Assembly: GCF_014905175.1 (NCBI RefSeq)
Contig: NC_057791.1
Span: 7,140,492 to 7,204,491, forward strand
Length of the DNA stretch: 64,000 nt
Reading direction: 5' to 3'
From: Aphidius gifuensis
Lineage: Eukaryota; Arthropoda; Insecta; Hymenoptera; Braconidae
A program made the translations under genes and the position numbers. Shown here piece after piece: positions 13,860 to 24,299 of this stretch; positions within the stretch are counted from its first letter, which is position 1; every line of letters begins with the position of its first letter. The notes beneath the pieces are model-generated. The model did not search any database. It had not been told where the DNA came from and saw only the letters and a list, made by a program, of their open reading frames with translations.

Positions 13860-14510
13860 ACAAATACAAAAAAATCATATGTACCAGATGGCTCAACACT
13901 ACCAATCTAAACACCATCATTTTTATCAATAATAAAATTTTGTTGTCCTTTAAATATTATTGTTTCATTGAATCTTATTCCTTCACCACCATAAAGTTCA
14001 GTCATACAAGCAGAACCATATCTTCATACTTTGACAGTATGCCATATGGATATTGTCCATCATTAACTTTAATTTCACTTAGCCATATTGTAAATTATAT
14101 TTTTAATACAACCATCAAAACCAATACCTTTTGGTGATTTTTTCTATTTGTGTTGTTCAATTGAATTACTTAAAATATTGAAACCACCAATTTGTACTGG
14201 TCCATTTATACTTAAATAATAATCATTTGACAATGGAACTGGAGCAGTTTCGTAGCATAATGATTCGTCATTTTTACACATGTCAACAATTAATTCAATA
14301 TTATAAAGATTCCATGTAACATCCAATCTGTGCCATTCACCATCATTTAATAAATTTTGATTATTATTTTTGATACACCATGTTCATGTTCACTGTTTGT
14401 TAATTTTTCATGTGTTATATCAAGTGGATTTTTAACTGAATGTATGTCAGTTTGTGATGGATTTTTTTGTTGTTGTTGTACACTGAATCCATCAATTTGC
14501 ATCAACATTT
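13860..14510 (-). pseudogene. Cadherin-type laminin-G domain fragment
   Basis: Minus-strand sequence reads NDGEWHRLDVTWNLYNIELI then VDMCKND, followed by LSINGPVQIGGFN and, after a frameshift, KGIGFDGCIKNI. The order 'DG-WHR-DV-W', 'V--C', 'N-PLQ-GG', 'F-GCI-NI' is that of laminin-G domains; the wording is closest to the membrane-proximal LamG of insect classical cadherins. Further on (about 14010-13880) it reads LYGGEGIRFNETIIF. Frameshifts and in-frame stops break it. It probably derives from one or two exons of a host cadherin; the exact paralogue is a guess. Confidence 0.65.
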
Positions 14511-14519
14511 AAGAATACT

Positions 14520-15330
14520 GATAGTTTTCCTATGAACAAATTTAAATTACAGTTTATTAAATTTGCAGTTTATTTATTAATTTAATTTACATGATTGTAT
14601 TAAAATAATTTTTAATTTTTTACTTACTCATTAATAGTTTTTTTTTTATTAACATACTTTTTTGACGCCCAACCTAACCCCTTAATTAGAAAAAACATAT
14701 TTACAATAAATATTTAAAAGAACAAAAAATTTTTATTTAACATAAATTTTTTTTTTTAATGAATTTAAAAAATAAATTTTTTATTTGTAAATTATTTATT
14801 TATTATTTTTATTATTTTTAATAATAATATTCTCAGCAAAATATTTATTTCCTTGCGTTCCCCTGCGTGTTGTTATTTTGCTTACACATACACACACACT
14901 CACAAGTTTTATGCCCATTGCCGCCATTGCCCGACAGAGAAACTAAACCAAAGTTCCGTTGCATTTTGTCGTTAGTTTACGGAGGCGCAGCAGAAAAAAA
15001 AAAAAAAAAGAAAGTGTGATTTGCCGGTGTGCATATTTTTTCTTATGTAATATAAAATTGACAAATTAATTTATTGATAATCAAAGTGAATCTTCATGAA
15101 TTCAAAATAATTATAAATTTTTATTTTAATTTAAATATATCGTGTTGAATAATAATATTAGAAATTGATAATTGATATATTCACAGTGATAAGAAAATAT
15201 AAAAAATCACATTCAGAAAAAGGTGAGTTATCATTCAGTGATATTGTTTAGAAAAATAATTTAACATAAAAAAATACTTGATTAATGTTTATAAAATGAT
15301 GGTTAATTATTTAGGTAAAATAAAATTAAA
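14520..15330. other. Non-coding stretch, possibly a captured 5' end
   Basis: No reading frame found. 14850-15020 is less AT-rich and resembles a gene's 5' region, ending with a possible 5' UTR and splice donor (...CAGAAAAAG|GTGAGT near 15224). It precedes the NOG1-like fragment, so it may be that gene's promoter and first exon carried along. This is inference. Confidence 0.3.
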
Positions 15331-15449
15331 TGAAGATTTTCAATTAAATGTTGAAACATACAGCCAACAACATCTGATAAATTAAAAATTCAAAATATCA
15401 TTAAAACATCGATAAATATACAAAATAATAAAAAAGTTTATTCAACAAG

Positions 15450-16230
15450 ACATGGATCAGATAAACAAGCTGTTACAAATGATATTGATCAATGAAATGA
15501 CCATATGCATCCATAACTAAGATAGCAAGTTATTGATACACCAGGTATACTTGATCATTCACTTGAAGATCGTGATGTCATTGAAATGCAAGCTGTTACA
15601 GCACTTGCACATTTACGTGCTGATGTATTATATGTTTGTGATGTATCTGAACAATGAAATAATTGAACTTGTTCTTCAATAGTACGGCCAGAATCAATTA
15701 AACCTTTATTTAATGATCAACCATTGATTGTTGTTAAAGTGATGATAAATGTAAAGCACTTGCAGTTTTAAGGGACAATGGTAAAGTACCAATTATGGAA
15801 ATGAGTACAGTTAATGATATTGGTGTTATGGAAGTTAAACAAGAAGTATGTGAACGTTTATTGTCATATCGAGTTGATCAAAAAATTAAAACTAAAAAAG
15901 TTGGTGGTTTATTAAATCGTTTACATGTTGCATTACCAGCAGCATGTGTATCAGATAGTATACTTGCTGAAACTAAAACACCTGAACGTTCTAGATCAGC
16001 ATCTAGACCAAGTAAAAAACGTCTTCGTTTTGGATTAGTGGGGCGTAGTTTACCACGTAGCTTATCTAGACCTCGTAATGAAATGGGCATCAAGGATATT
16101 GTAATTATAGTTTACTTAATTTATTTTTATCAATATGATTGAATCAATATTTTTATTATATCTTGCTTTTTTTTTAATTACAGATGAAGGACAAGCTTAA
16201 AAATATTGCAAAAGCTATCTCAAAGAAGGT
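15450..16230 (+). pseudogene. NOG1/GTPBP4 ribosome-biogenesis GTPase fragment
   Basis: The plus strand reads QVIDTPGILDHSLEDRDVIE then MQAVTALAHLRADVLYVCDV SEQ, which covers the G3 'DTPG' motif of NOG1, a nucleolar GTPase of 60S ribosome assembly. After stops it continues with RPESIKPLFNDQPLIVVK. From 15795 it reads MEMSTVNDIGVMEVKQEVCE then RLLSYRVDQKIKTKK and LLNRLHVALP, the segment after the GTPase domain. A basic stretch with RSRSASRPSKKR follows, then (16183) KDKLKNIAKAISKKVGKIG, both like the NOG1 C-terminus. Stops (including TAG for the Trp before QVIDTPG) and frameshifts show it is dead, and the N-terminus and much of the C-terminal region are missing. Confidence 0.82.
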
Positions 16231-16259
16231 TGGCAAGATAGGTTTTAAAAATCGTTATC

Positions 16260-17475
16260 ACTGCCAAGAGTTTTACATCCAAGAAAGACTAGAATGTTAT
16301 TGCCTCTAGGCAATAATTGTCATGTATTACATAAAACATTACGTGAAGGTCATCCATGTGTTATTATTAATTCACAAAAACACAAAAATAAACTTGAAAA
16401 TATTGAAAAAATGTGGCAACATTTAAAAGAAAGATATAGAAGATTAATACATTTAATAATAACAAAGTTAATAACAAAGCTAGAATTTGATAATCGTAAT
16501 CCAGGTTTACCAGGTAATCTTCAAGTAACAAATGATGAACTTAAAAGAATTGGTGAAAATGATATAAATATTTATTAAAAGTTTGATTATATGGATGATA
16601 TATTAAATTTACAAAAAGCTGTATTTGGTTCATTAAATACATCAAAATCAAATTCAATGACACCATGTGGACAATTTAGATTAGCACCATTAATACCATA
16701 TAATCACAACTTTATGATTATTGTGTTAGAATATTATTTAAATTACATAGTGCATTACCAGCTGATACATTAATTGGTCATCGTGATTGTTTTTTTAAAC
16801 AATTTCAAGAGCTTAAAATTTTTTATACAACAATTAAACATATGCAATATTTTAAACAATTAATAACAGTACCAGGAATGCCAGAAAAACCACCAAATTT
16901 TTTAATACAATCAGAATTAAGAACATATGTTAACTGGTAATATACCAGTTGTTGTATTACCACAAAAAGAACCAATTGATGCTGATAGTACTGTTGATAG
17001 TCTTATTGATACATCAGATACAAATTCAATTGTAAGTGAACAATTTGATGGTCGTATTGATAGAGATAATATGTATCAACATGAAATTATAACCGCACAA
17101 GAAAATAAAAGACAAAGAGATGAACTTTTAATGTTAAATGAACTTGTACGAGAACATCAAAGTCTTGTTGATGTGTTGAAGCATCATATTAAACAATTTG
17201 ATTCACAAATAACATTAAAAACCAAGAAATCGATAGACAAAACAATTAAATGATGGCCTAGGTCAACAAAATGCTGATTTAATATTAAAACTTCGTGATT
17301 ATGAAGGTATAGATTATAATATTAATGTTTTATTAATATTAATTGATAAATTAATACAAAATTGTTCATTTTTAACAGATAAAAATCGACAAGTTGATGA
17401 AAAATTTAAAAAATTAAAAGAAGTTTATGCAAAATTACGTGAGGAACATATTACTTTAATTAGAAAGGTAGTTTT
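16260..17475 (+). pseudogene. HIP1/HIP1R (Sla2-type) ANTH-domain fragment
   Basis: Clathrin-coat adaptor remnant. The plus strand reads CHVLHKTLREGHPCVI then LEFDNRNPGLPGNLQVTNDE and GENDINIY, MTPCGQFRLAPLIP, LHSALPADTLIGHRDCFFKQ, and PPNFLIQSELRTYV. These cover the ANTH phosphoinositide-binding domain and its C-terminal linker in the order seen in HIP1/HIP1R. From about 16950 an acidic linker (DSTVDSLIDT) leads into the start of the coiled coil (ENKRQRDELLMLNELVREHQ). At least four frameshifts or stops separate these pieces. Sequence ends at a splice-donor-like AAAG|GTAG near 17466. Several exons are fused without introns, so it could be a partial retrocopy. Confidence 0.85.
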
Positions 17476-17479
17476 TTTT

Positions 17480-18230
17480 TTGTTTTGATTAATTAGACTA
17501 TCATGATTATTTTTATAACTCATTTAAGAATACTTGTTCTTTATATTATTGATATTTTCTTTATGATATTTATTATTTGATTATTATTACAAATATTGAT
17601 ATTATTGACATTTTCTTTATTATATTTTTTGTTTGATTATTATTACAAATACTTTTTTTTGCTTTTGATAAGCATTTATACTAAGTTCTGTACCTAATAA
17701 TAATTTAATATCTTGAATTACTGTATTGATACTATATATAAGCTATATAAGTTTTTGTACTAAAAATAAACCTGAAATAAATGTTGTTTTATTGAAAGTT
17801 GAATAATATTTTGATTACAGAAACACAAATGAGTAGCGAGAGAGATGAAGATCAATGGGGCAATTCATATGAATCTTCTGCATCTTGAAATTTTGTTGAA
17901 GGATTATATACTATTTTAATACTAATTATTTAACGATTAAGTCATTACGATTTTTTGATCAAAGTATTATTATTTTGAATTTTTATGACATTTATTAAAA
18001 AAACATTTTTAATTTTTTTAAAAAAAGTATTTTTTGAAATTGGAGGAATTTTTTTGTATATTTTTTTTATTCACCTATATAATGAATCATGGTAATATAA
18101 TATTTTTTAATAAACTTATAATCAATTTTCTACGTTAAAATAAAATTTACAAAATGCTAAGAGTGTATTTTATGTTGATATTTTGATTGAATTAATAAAA
18201 AATAAAAAAATATATAGGTATACATATATT
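17480..18230. other. AT-rich spacer before the right arm of the P-type element
   Basis: No gene found. A short intron-like stretch ends at an acceptor near 17820 and is followed by MSSERDEDQWGNSYESSAS in the plus frame, possibly one more captured exon. The remainder is A/T-rich without structure. Confidence 0.35.
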
Positions 18231-18639
18231 GTGTATAGCACATAGAAACTTGACTGTCTTGTCGTACTAGTTTTTAACTGTAGTTGACGTGACTGTACCG
18301 ACAAGGACAAAAGCACATCCATTGAGTCTCTCTCTCGGCGACGCGAAGTTCGGCTTCCAGTTTTATTATATTTCAGTGTACATGGTATAATAATAATATA
18401 ATAATAAAAACTGCAGCGCCTAATTTTTTAAAAAATTTTTTCTTATTCAGCAAATTATTCAACTTTATACTTCAAAATTTTGACATTCTTTTGGATATTT
18501 TACGTCTTTTGATTATTTAAGGTATGATGAATAGACAGGTATTTAAAAATTGAGGCTTTTTGGCGACATTAATTGTAAATTCATGTTTTGTTTTTATTAT
18601 AAACATTGTTACGTTTGAAATTTAAAAGAAAAATTGGCC

Positions 18640-19095
18640 CACGTTTTTCAGGGGTGTCCGTTTTAGTCTTTTTTTTATTCCTGCGCCTTATGAGATTCAA
18701 TATTCTCATCTTCTCACAGGGCCCAATTGTAAATATAAACCAACCAATCCCGGCAAGGTTTTAATTAATGACGTTTTATTATCATACTTTACGATATTTT
18801 TTTCTACGTTTTAGGTCCCTAATTTTTTTATCCGACAATGTGTAGGGTCAGGAACCGAATTAAATTTTTTTTTATTTGTGGGCCCCAGTTAGATTACATA
18901 TTCTCATTTTCTTGCAAGGCCCAAAAGTTATTTGTCATCGATCATCGATTGTATATGTTTCTTCTTTTACAAATATCGTTTGACAACAGAAAATAAACAA
19001 CATGAAACGGCATAAAAATCAACAAAAATAATTCAAATTTTAAAGAAATAGAAAAAAAAAAAAAAACATGAAAACCTACGGAATTCTAAGGGTGT
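18640..19095. repeat. Diverged copy of the 48.2-49.0-kb repeat
   Basis: Blocks such as GGGCCCAATTGTAAATATAAAC and CCAATCCCGGCAAGGTTTTA match, with divergence, the repeat unit at 48240-48310 (GGCTCAATTCCAAATATTGACC, TTCCGGCAATGTTTTAATCG). The end CTACGGAATTCTAAGGGTG (about 19077-19095) matches the right terminus of that element. The left terminus is not recognisable. Confidence 0.55.
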
Positions 19096-19162
19096 GACGC
19101 GCACTTGATTGTTTATATATATATTTTTTTTTGCTATCTTGTAAGATATTCTATTCTTGTTT

Positions 19163-19561
19163 TGTAGCGAGATAGAATATTTGATGTCTCCCACCACACT
19201 GGCATGTCATGTGACATAGTCAGTGAGGTGTTAGCTATGTGTCTATGTGTGGGTACGAGAATCCTCACTCCGTCTTGTTGATTGAGACTCTGCTCTCTTC
19301 GCTTCTAGTCCGGCCACCAAGCCAAACGGTGCGTCGGAACTATACTTATAAATTTGTATTGGTGATGTGGCTATGCCACCTCACAACCAGTAACCTATAT
19401 ATTGTGTCTTGTTAAATTATTATATTAAATAGTCTCATTATTAAATAAATTGTTTCATCATTATTAATATTTAAATATAAATTTCGTGTCTATCTTTTAA
19501 ATTATTGTTTGAATTTAAATTAAATTATAAAATAAATAAAGTGAGGAATCTACACCACACA
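19163..19561 (+). repeat. 5' LTR
   Basis: 399 bp, TGTAGCGAG...CACACCACACA. Preceded by GTTT. Less AT-rich than its surroundings in its middle part (CTTCTAGTCCGGCCACCAAG). Identical in length to the reconstructed 3' LTR. Confidence 0.93.
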
Positions 19562-19930
19562 ATTGGCTCCCAACTAGCGGCACAAACCACGCGGTGAAAA
19601 AAAGAGTAATAATTTATATAAATTAATAACTATAAAGTTTAGTTGTGACCAAATTTGATAATTGGCTCCCAACTAGCGGCACAAACCACGCGGTAAAAAA
19701 AAGAGTAATAATTTATATAAATTAATAACTATAAATTTTAGTTGTGACCAAATCTCATAATTGGTTTCCAACTAACAGCTCAAACCACGAGGTGAGAAAA
19801 AGAAAAAAAAAAGAAAGATAAATATTTGATACAAGAAAGAAATTGATAAAATTGTGAAAATTCAGTCGTGAGTACATATAGTTGGCTCAAAATTATAATC
19901 TCAATCACGAGTGTGAGAAGAGAAGTATTG
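19562..19930 (+). repeat. Tandem repeat of the primer-binding-site region
   Basis: A roughly 100-bp unit beginning ATTGGCTCCCAACTAGCGGC and containing ACAAACCACGCGGT recurs directly after the LTR: two near-identical copies (19562 and 19661) and two diverged ones (about 19759 and 19879). Each carries a primer-binding-site-like core. Confidence 0.8.
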
Positions 19931-20340
19931 ATGTGCAAAGTGATAAAAAGCATAAAATACATTACATTAAATTAAAAATAAAAATTGTTGAGAAAAATTT
20001 TGCATATAAATTGGAGAAAAATCAACAAATCTTGTGAATAAATAATAATAATAATAATTTGTATGTACGTGGCAACGAAGTGTTGAACACGCCATATTTG
20101 TGAAAATTTCATCAGAAAGATAATAATAATAATAAAATTTGGATACACGTGGCAACCAAGCGTTGGGCACGCCTGATTTCATCAGAAAATAATAATAATA
20201 AATGTACTGTATGATAAAATAATACATGAAAATTAAACAAAATATTTTCATTCAAATAATATATGATTTTAAATAATTGATAATATAATAATTGAAATAT
20301 TGAAATAATTGTTCGCGTAAAATATAAAAAATAACATAAA

Positions 20341-21630
20341 ATGGAAAAATTAATATCATTGGTAGTGAACATGTGGCCAACATGGAAGCCAATGATAATT
20401 GGAAAGGCTGATGTTCAAAGTCTATATACAATATTTAAAAAAATTGAGGTCATTGAAGAATTAATTGAGATAATGGATAGAACAATAAATATTGAAAGAT
20501 TCAATGAAACAATAGTTGAATTTATAAAACAAGTAAAATGTGTCACAGTTTCTATAAATGGACTGGAATTAATTCACAAAATATGTTCAGAGATCATGTT
20601 GTGGTTGCATGGAGCACATGTTGATATATCAAAATTCATGCGATGCAACATGAATCGAGAGGTATATGATGAAGAATATCACCGGACAAATAGTGGTATA
20701 GAACTTAAAAAATTAGTTGATAATATTATACAAGAAGTAGAGAAAGAAGTAAAAGAAAAAATTATGAATAAAATAAATGATCAGCAGGGGGGTGACTCTT
20801 CAAAAAATGCTGATCATGGTGATAAAATCAGTGGTGATCAACAAAATCAAGCAATGGTTGTTGATAATCAAGATAAGAATAAATTCAATGTTGTGATGAA
20901 TAACCACAACAATCAAAATGATAAAATAATTTGTAATCAACAAAATAAATTGAATTTTGTTGATAACATATGTGAAAATAAAAGTGTTGATAATGTATGT
21001 AAAAATAAAGATAAAATCATCGTCATGCATGAAAATCACAACAGTCATGGTGAAATAATAATTTGTGATCAACAAAATCCAGCACAGATTGTTGATAGTA
21101 AAAATAAATTAATAAATGTTGTGAATAATAATCACAATGAATACACTGAAAAAACAAATAATTACCATGGAAATGAATTAAATATTGTGCATGAAAATCA
21201 CAACAATTGTGTTGATAAAATAAATAATTGTCACCAAGTAATTTGTGATAATAATATGTGTAAAAATAATATTAATAATAATAATTTAAATGACAGTGAA
21301 AAGAAAATTCATTTCAAGGTCATGAATAATAATATTGAAAAAATAAATACTTGTCAACAATACAAAATAGATTGTGCAAAAAATAAACATAAAAATAAAA
21401 TAAAATCAAAATTGGTAAATACCAAAATGATAAATGATGATAAAATTAAATGCAAAATAAAATTAAGTTGTTTGCATTTAATAAATGATAATGAGAGGCA
21501 CTTCAATAAATCCAAGCATGATGTTGATTGTAAATTTGGAGGCAGGAAAAAATATTATGGTCAATGGGACATGTGTGATATATATGTCTTGGATTGTCAA
21601 TTAAGTAATGGAGATGGGAAATCAAGTTGA
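20341..21630 (+). CDS. Gag-like ORF of the non-autonomous LTR element
   Basis: 429-residue frame between LTRs, starting 780 bp after the 5' LTR. The N-terminal 130 residues (VNMWPTWKPMIIGKADVQSL, HKICSEIMLWLHGAHVDISK) have a normal globular, helical composition; a charged helix follows (VEKEVKEKIMNKIN). The rest is a low-complexity Asn/His/Lys/Asp region with recurring units such as NNHNNQNDKIICNQQN. There is no CCHC zinc knuckle and no protease. Position and being the only frame make a Gag-like role likely, but I do not recognise the sequence. It could supply a packaging protein, with polymerase coming from a related full-length element. Confidence 0.6.
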   Translation: MEKLISLVVNMWPTWKPMIIGKADVQSLYTIFKKIEVIEELIEIMDRTINIERFNETIVEFIKQVKCVTVSINGLELIHKICSEIMLWLHGAHVDISKFMRCNMNREVYDEEYHRTNSGIELKKLVDNIIQEVEKEVKEKIMNKINDQQGGDSSKNADHGDKISGDQQNQAMVVDNQDKNKFNVVMNNHNNQNDKIICNQQNKLNFVDNICENKSVDNVCKNKDKIIVMHENHNSHGEIIICDQQNPAQIVDSKNKLINVVNNNHNEYTEKTNNYHGNELNIVHENHNNCVDKINNCHQVICDNNMCKNNINNNNLNDSEKKIHFKVMNNNIEKINTCQQYKIDCAKNKHKNKIKSKLVNTKMINDDKIKCKIKLSCLHLINDNERHFNKSKHDVDCKFGGRKKYYGQWDMCDIYVLDCQLSNGDGKSS

Positions 21631-22223
21631 CTATTGTCATTTGCCTCGTGCCAAGGACCAGGTGACATGATAACCACTGTACTTGTATGTGAACTTCAAT
21701 GGCGCATTCAATATATGCCATGTGAGGACCAAATTATATTACGGTGGATGCTACCTCTGAAATATGCTGGAAATATTCAATGAGTGGCGCAAATTCATCG
21801 AAATTTTATAAAAATTATAAATATATATTATATCCTTTTTATAAATAACTTAATTAATAATTTATATATTAGTTTTAAATTTTAAATATTCGAGGTCAAA
21901 TTTTAAACAAGATAATTTTAATTTTAAAAAAAAATGACTGATATAAATTTTTAAATTTTAATTTTACTTATTATTATGTTGAATATTTTCAAGGTCAATT
22001 TTTAATTTTAAAAGAAAGATAATTTAATTTTATTTAATGATCATTGAGAAATCCTAATTTTGTAATTATTAATATTGTTTGTTATTATGTTAAATATTTT
22101 GTGTGTATTTGTAATTTCGTATGTATTTGTAAGTTTTGTTTTGGAGTCATCAAATATTGAGTAATTATATTATGTCTATTTTTTTTAAATGTATGACAAA
22201 AAATAAACATAATAGGGGGGTAC
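21631..22223 (+). other. 3' non-coding part of the LTR element with polypurine tract
   Basis: No reading frame. A/T-rich sequence runs to AATAGGGGGG (22211-22220), the likely polypurine tract, three bases before the 3' LTR. Confidence 0.7.
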
Positions 22224-22318
22224 TGTAGCGAGATAGAATATTTGATGTCTCCCACCACACTGGCATGTCATGTGACATAGTCAGTGAGGTGTTAGCTATG
22301 TGTCTATGTGTGGGTACG
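22224..22318 (+). repeat. 3' LTR, left part
   Basis: 95 bp identical to the first 95 bp of the 5' LTR, ending in the GGTACG that is duplicated at 36528-36533 by insertion of the 14.2-kb element. The rest of this LTR is at 36534-36837. Confidence 0.95.
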
Positions 22319-22775
22319 TACGGAAGCCCGGTCATGCCATTATAAAATATTATACATGGTGCAGGAAGCGGGGTAAGGGGCAGTAACTTTAAGGCAGGTT
22401 TACAAAAAAGCATCTTTAATATTTTCATGTAAACACAAAATATAACCTGATGTTATTGTTTATATGTAATAAATGTCACCTGTACATTTCTAACATTATT
22501 TTTTAAAATAGACAAAATTAATTGATTGAATAGATAAAAATGAATAAACTAAAATCTAGAGGTCACAGGATCTTTAATATCAACAAAATTAAGTAAGATA
22601 TACAATATAAAATAATATAGGTACTCAATGTTTTTATTATAAATAAATAATGACTTGCTGATATTTTATTTACTTATTTTATGTTTTTTTTTTCTCTTCA
22701 GAACAATCACGATAAAACCTTAGATATTTTTGCTAATTGATTATTATAAAAGAAGAAAATTGGTAATATATTATT
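22319..22775. repeat. Left terminal inverted repeat of the 14.2-kb element
   Basis: The first ~130 bp are nearly identical to the reverse complement of the right end (ATTATACATGGTGCAGGAAG, GGCAGTAACTTTAAGGCAGG). Similarity then drops, with indels, but resumes through AATAATGACTTGCTGATATT and CAGAACAATCACGAT. An internal stretch is repeated directly at about 22985-23240. Confidence 0.92.
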
Positions 22776-22859
22776 TCTAGTTGAACAAATGGTAATTGAA
22801 TAATTTTTTTACATTCATAAAAAAACCCTATTATTTATGAAAACAATTTTTGTTTATTT

Positions 22860-23966
22860 TATTACAGTGTATGTTGTGGAGTTGGTATTTGGCTGATGAT
22901 ACATAGTTTGATATTATTGGAGAAGTTAATTTAGTCGTTGCAACAAATCATTTTAAAATTTCAGCATTTACAGTTGTTACTTTGTTGATAAGTTCATGGA
23001 TAATAACTGGTCTCATAATATAGAGGTCATAAAAATTAAGTAAGCAATATAAAAATAATATTCAAGTGTTTATCATAAATAAATAATAACTTGCTGGTAT
23101 TTTATTTAATTGTTTTCATGTTGTTTTCTTTCTCTTCAGAACAATCACGATGAAATCTTAGTTATTTTTGCTGATTAATTATTAAAAGAAGAAACTGGTA
23201 GTACATTCTTTCTAGTTGAAATAATGGTAATTAAATAATCTTTTCAGATTAATAGAAATAACCCCATAATTCATCAAACCAATTTTTGTTTATTTTATTT
23301 TACAGTGTATGTTATGGAGTTGATACTTGGCTGACAATACACAATTTTGTAATATTGGAGCAGTTATTTTAGTCGTTGCAACAAATCATTTTAAAATTGC
23401 AGCATTTACAGTTGTTATATTTGATTGATAAGTTCATGGATTATTTTTTCAATAACTGGTTACATTGCACGAATAAACAATCACATACCAAGTTCAGATG
23501 ATCCTCTTGCATTATTTGACAAAATTATGACAAGACTTGGACCGTATTTTATTGGAATGTCTGTTGGTTATTTTCTATTTAAAACTAATAGTAAAGTTAT
23601 AATGTCATAGGTAATGAATAAAATTTATTAATGAATATATAATTCTTGATAATTATATTTTTTTTTCTGTAAATTTTATAAGCTACAGTTTTTATTGGTT
23701 GGTTATTGAGCTTATTATATATGGTCTTTATGAAGCTGAACTTTCACCAATTACTGCTGCATCATTGAGTTATGGGCACTTGAACTTGCTTAGATTGGAG
23801 GTATAAATTTTTTAAAATATAAAAAAAACAACATTTAATATGATTATTATTGTTTGAATTAACAGGATGGCTCAATAACATTTTGCCAGCTCCAATTCTA
23901 TATCCATTTAGCAGAGTAACATACTGTGCTTATCTTGTACATCCACTTATTCATCCAAATTTAATT
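22860..23966 (+). pseudogene. NRF-6-like acyltransferase (acyltransferase 3 family) fragments
   Basis: Pieces of a 'nose resistant to fluoxetine-6' type multi-pass membrane acyltransferase. An exon reading CMLWSWYLADDT...VVATNHFKISAFTVV occurs at 22868 and again, diverged, at 23306. The second copy continues SSWIIFSITGYIARINNHIP then SSDDPLALFDKIMTR and LGPYFIGMSVGYFLFK, matching the family's transmembrane core. Further exons read YGLYEAELSPITAASLSYG (about 23718-23800) and LYPFSRVTYCAYLVHP (about 23897-23948). Introns are retained, so this is genomic. Frameshifts, a duplicated exon and an abrupt switch at 23966 to kinase-gene sequence show a broken copy. Confidence 0.85.
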
Positions 23967-24130
23967 CGCATTCAATGTCTTTCAATTTTAACTGACTGTC
24001 AATGGTAACTGGAATTTTTGAATGTGTTGTTGACATCTTCTTAGAGCTTTTGAATGATAAAATCTAATAAAAAAAATAATACATTTAAATTTCATTTATA
24101 TTTAACAATTGAATATTGTCAATATAATGT
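23966..24130 (-). pseudogene. Fused exon-1 fragment of the kinase-family gene
   Basis: From ATTCAATGTCTTTCAATTTT onward this sequence is about 90% identical, in the same orientation, to 35755-35905, which holds the first coding exon (minus strand, MSTTHSKIPVTIDSQLKLKD) of the kinase-like gene. Here it is joined directly to the last NRF-6 exon, which is normally unrelated sequence, so 23966 is a rearrangement junction. Confidence 0.8.
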
Positions 24131-24299
24131 TGTATAACAATATTGACAACAAAATTAAGTATTGGCAATATAAAATGATATTCAATGCTTATTCAATAAT
24201 ATTCAATGCCGAAATTTGTATTGGACAGTGTGTTCTTGACGTTGAGAAATTGTTTATTATAAAGAGGTAATTGATTGAAAATATATATTTGTATTTTTT

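Larger units (their letters stand above)
8185..18612 (+). mobile_element. P-type DNA transposon carrying host gene fragments
   Basis: Inverted repeats of roughly 300 bp bound this region. The left arm (8506-8850) and the reverse complement of the right arm (18230-18612) share long blocks, for example GCCTCAATTTTTAAATACC and TTAGGCGCT, and end-to-end order is kept. A THAP/P-element transposase lies just inside the left arm. The left arm continues outward past an inserted solo LTR to about 8185. Between the transposase and the right arm lie degraded pieces of at least four unrelated cellular genes. A compact foldback copy of the same arms occurs at 40310-40735. I could not find a matching 8-bp target duplication; the right end may have been altered by a neighbouring repeat (18640-19090), so the outer limits are approximate. 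Confidence 0.7.

Noticed and set aside
15878..16093. Minus-strand frame opposite the NOG1 fragment
   Set aside because: Shadow frame; the plus strand has the recognisable family motifs.
20800..21075. Antisense hydrophobic frame across the gag-like ORF
   Set aside because: Shadow of the Asn/Asp/His-rich repeats on the plus strand; no independent signal.
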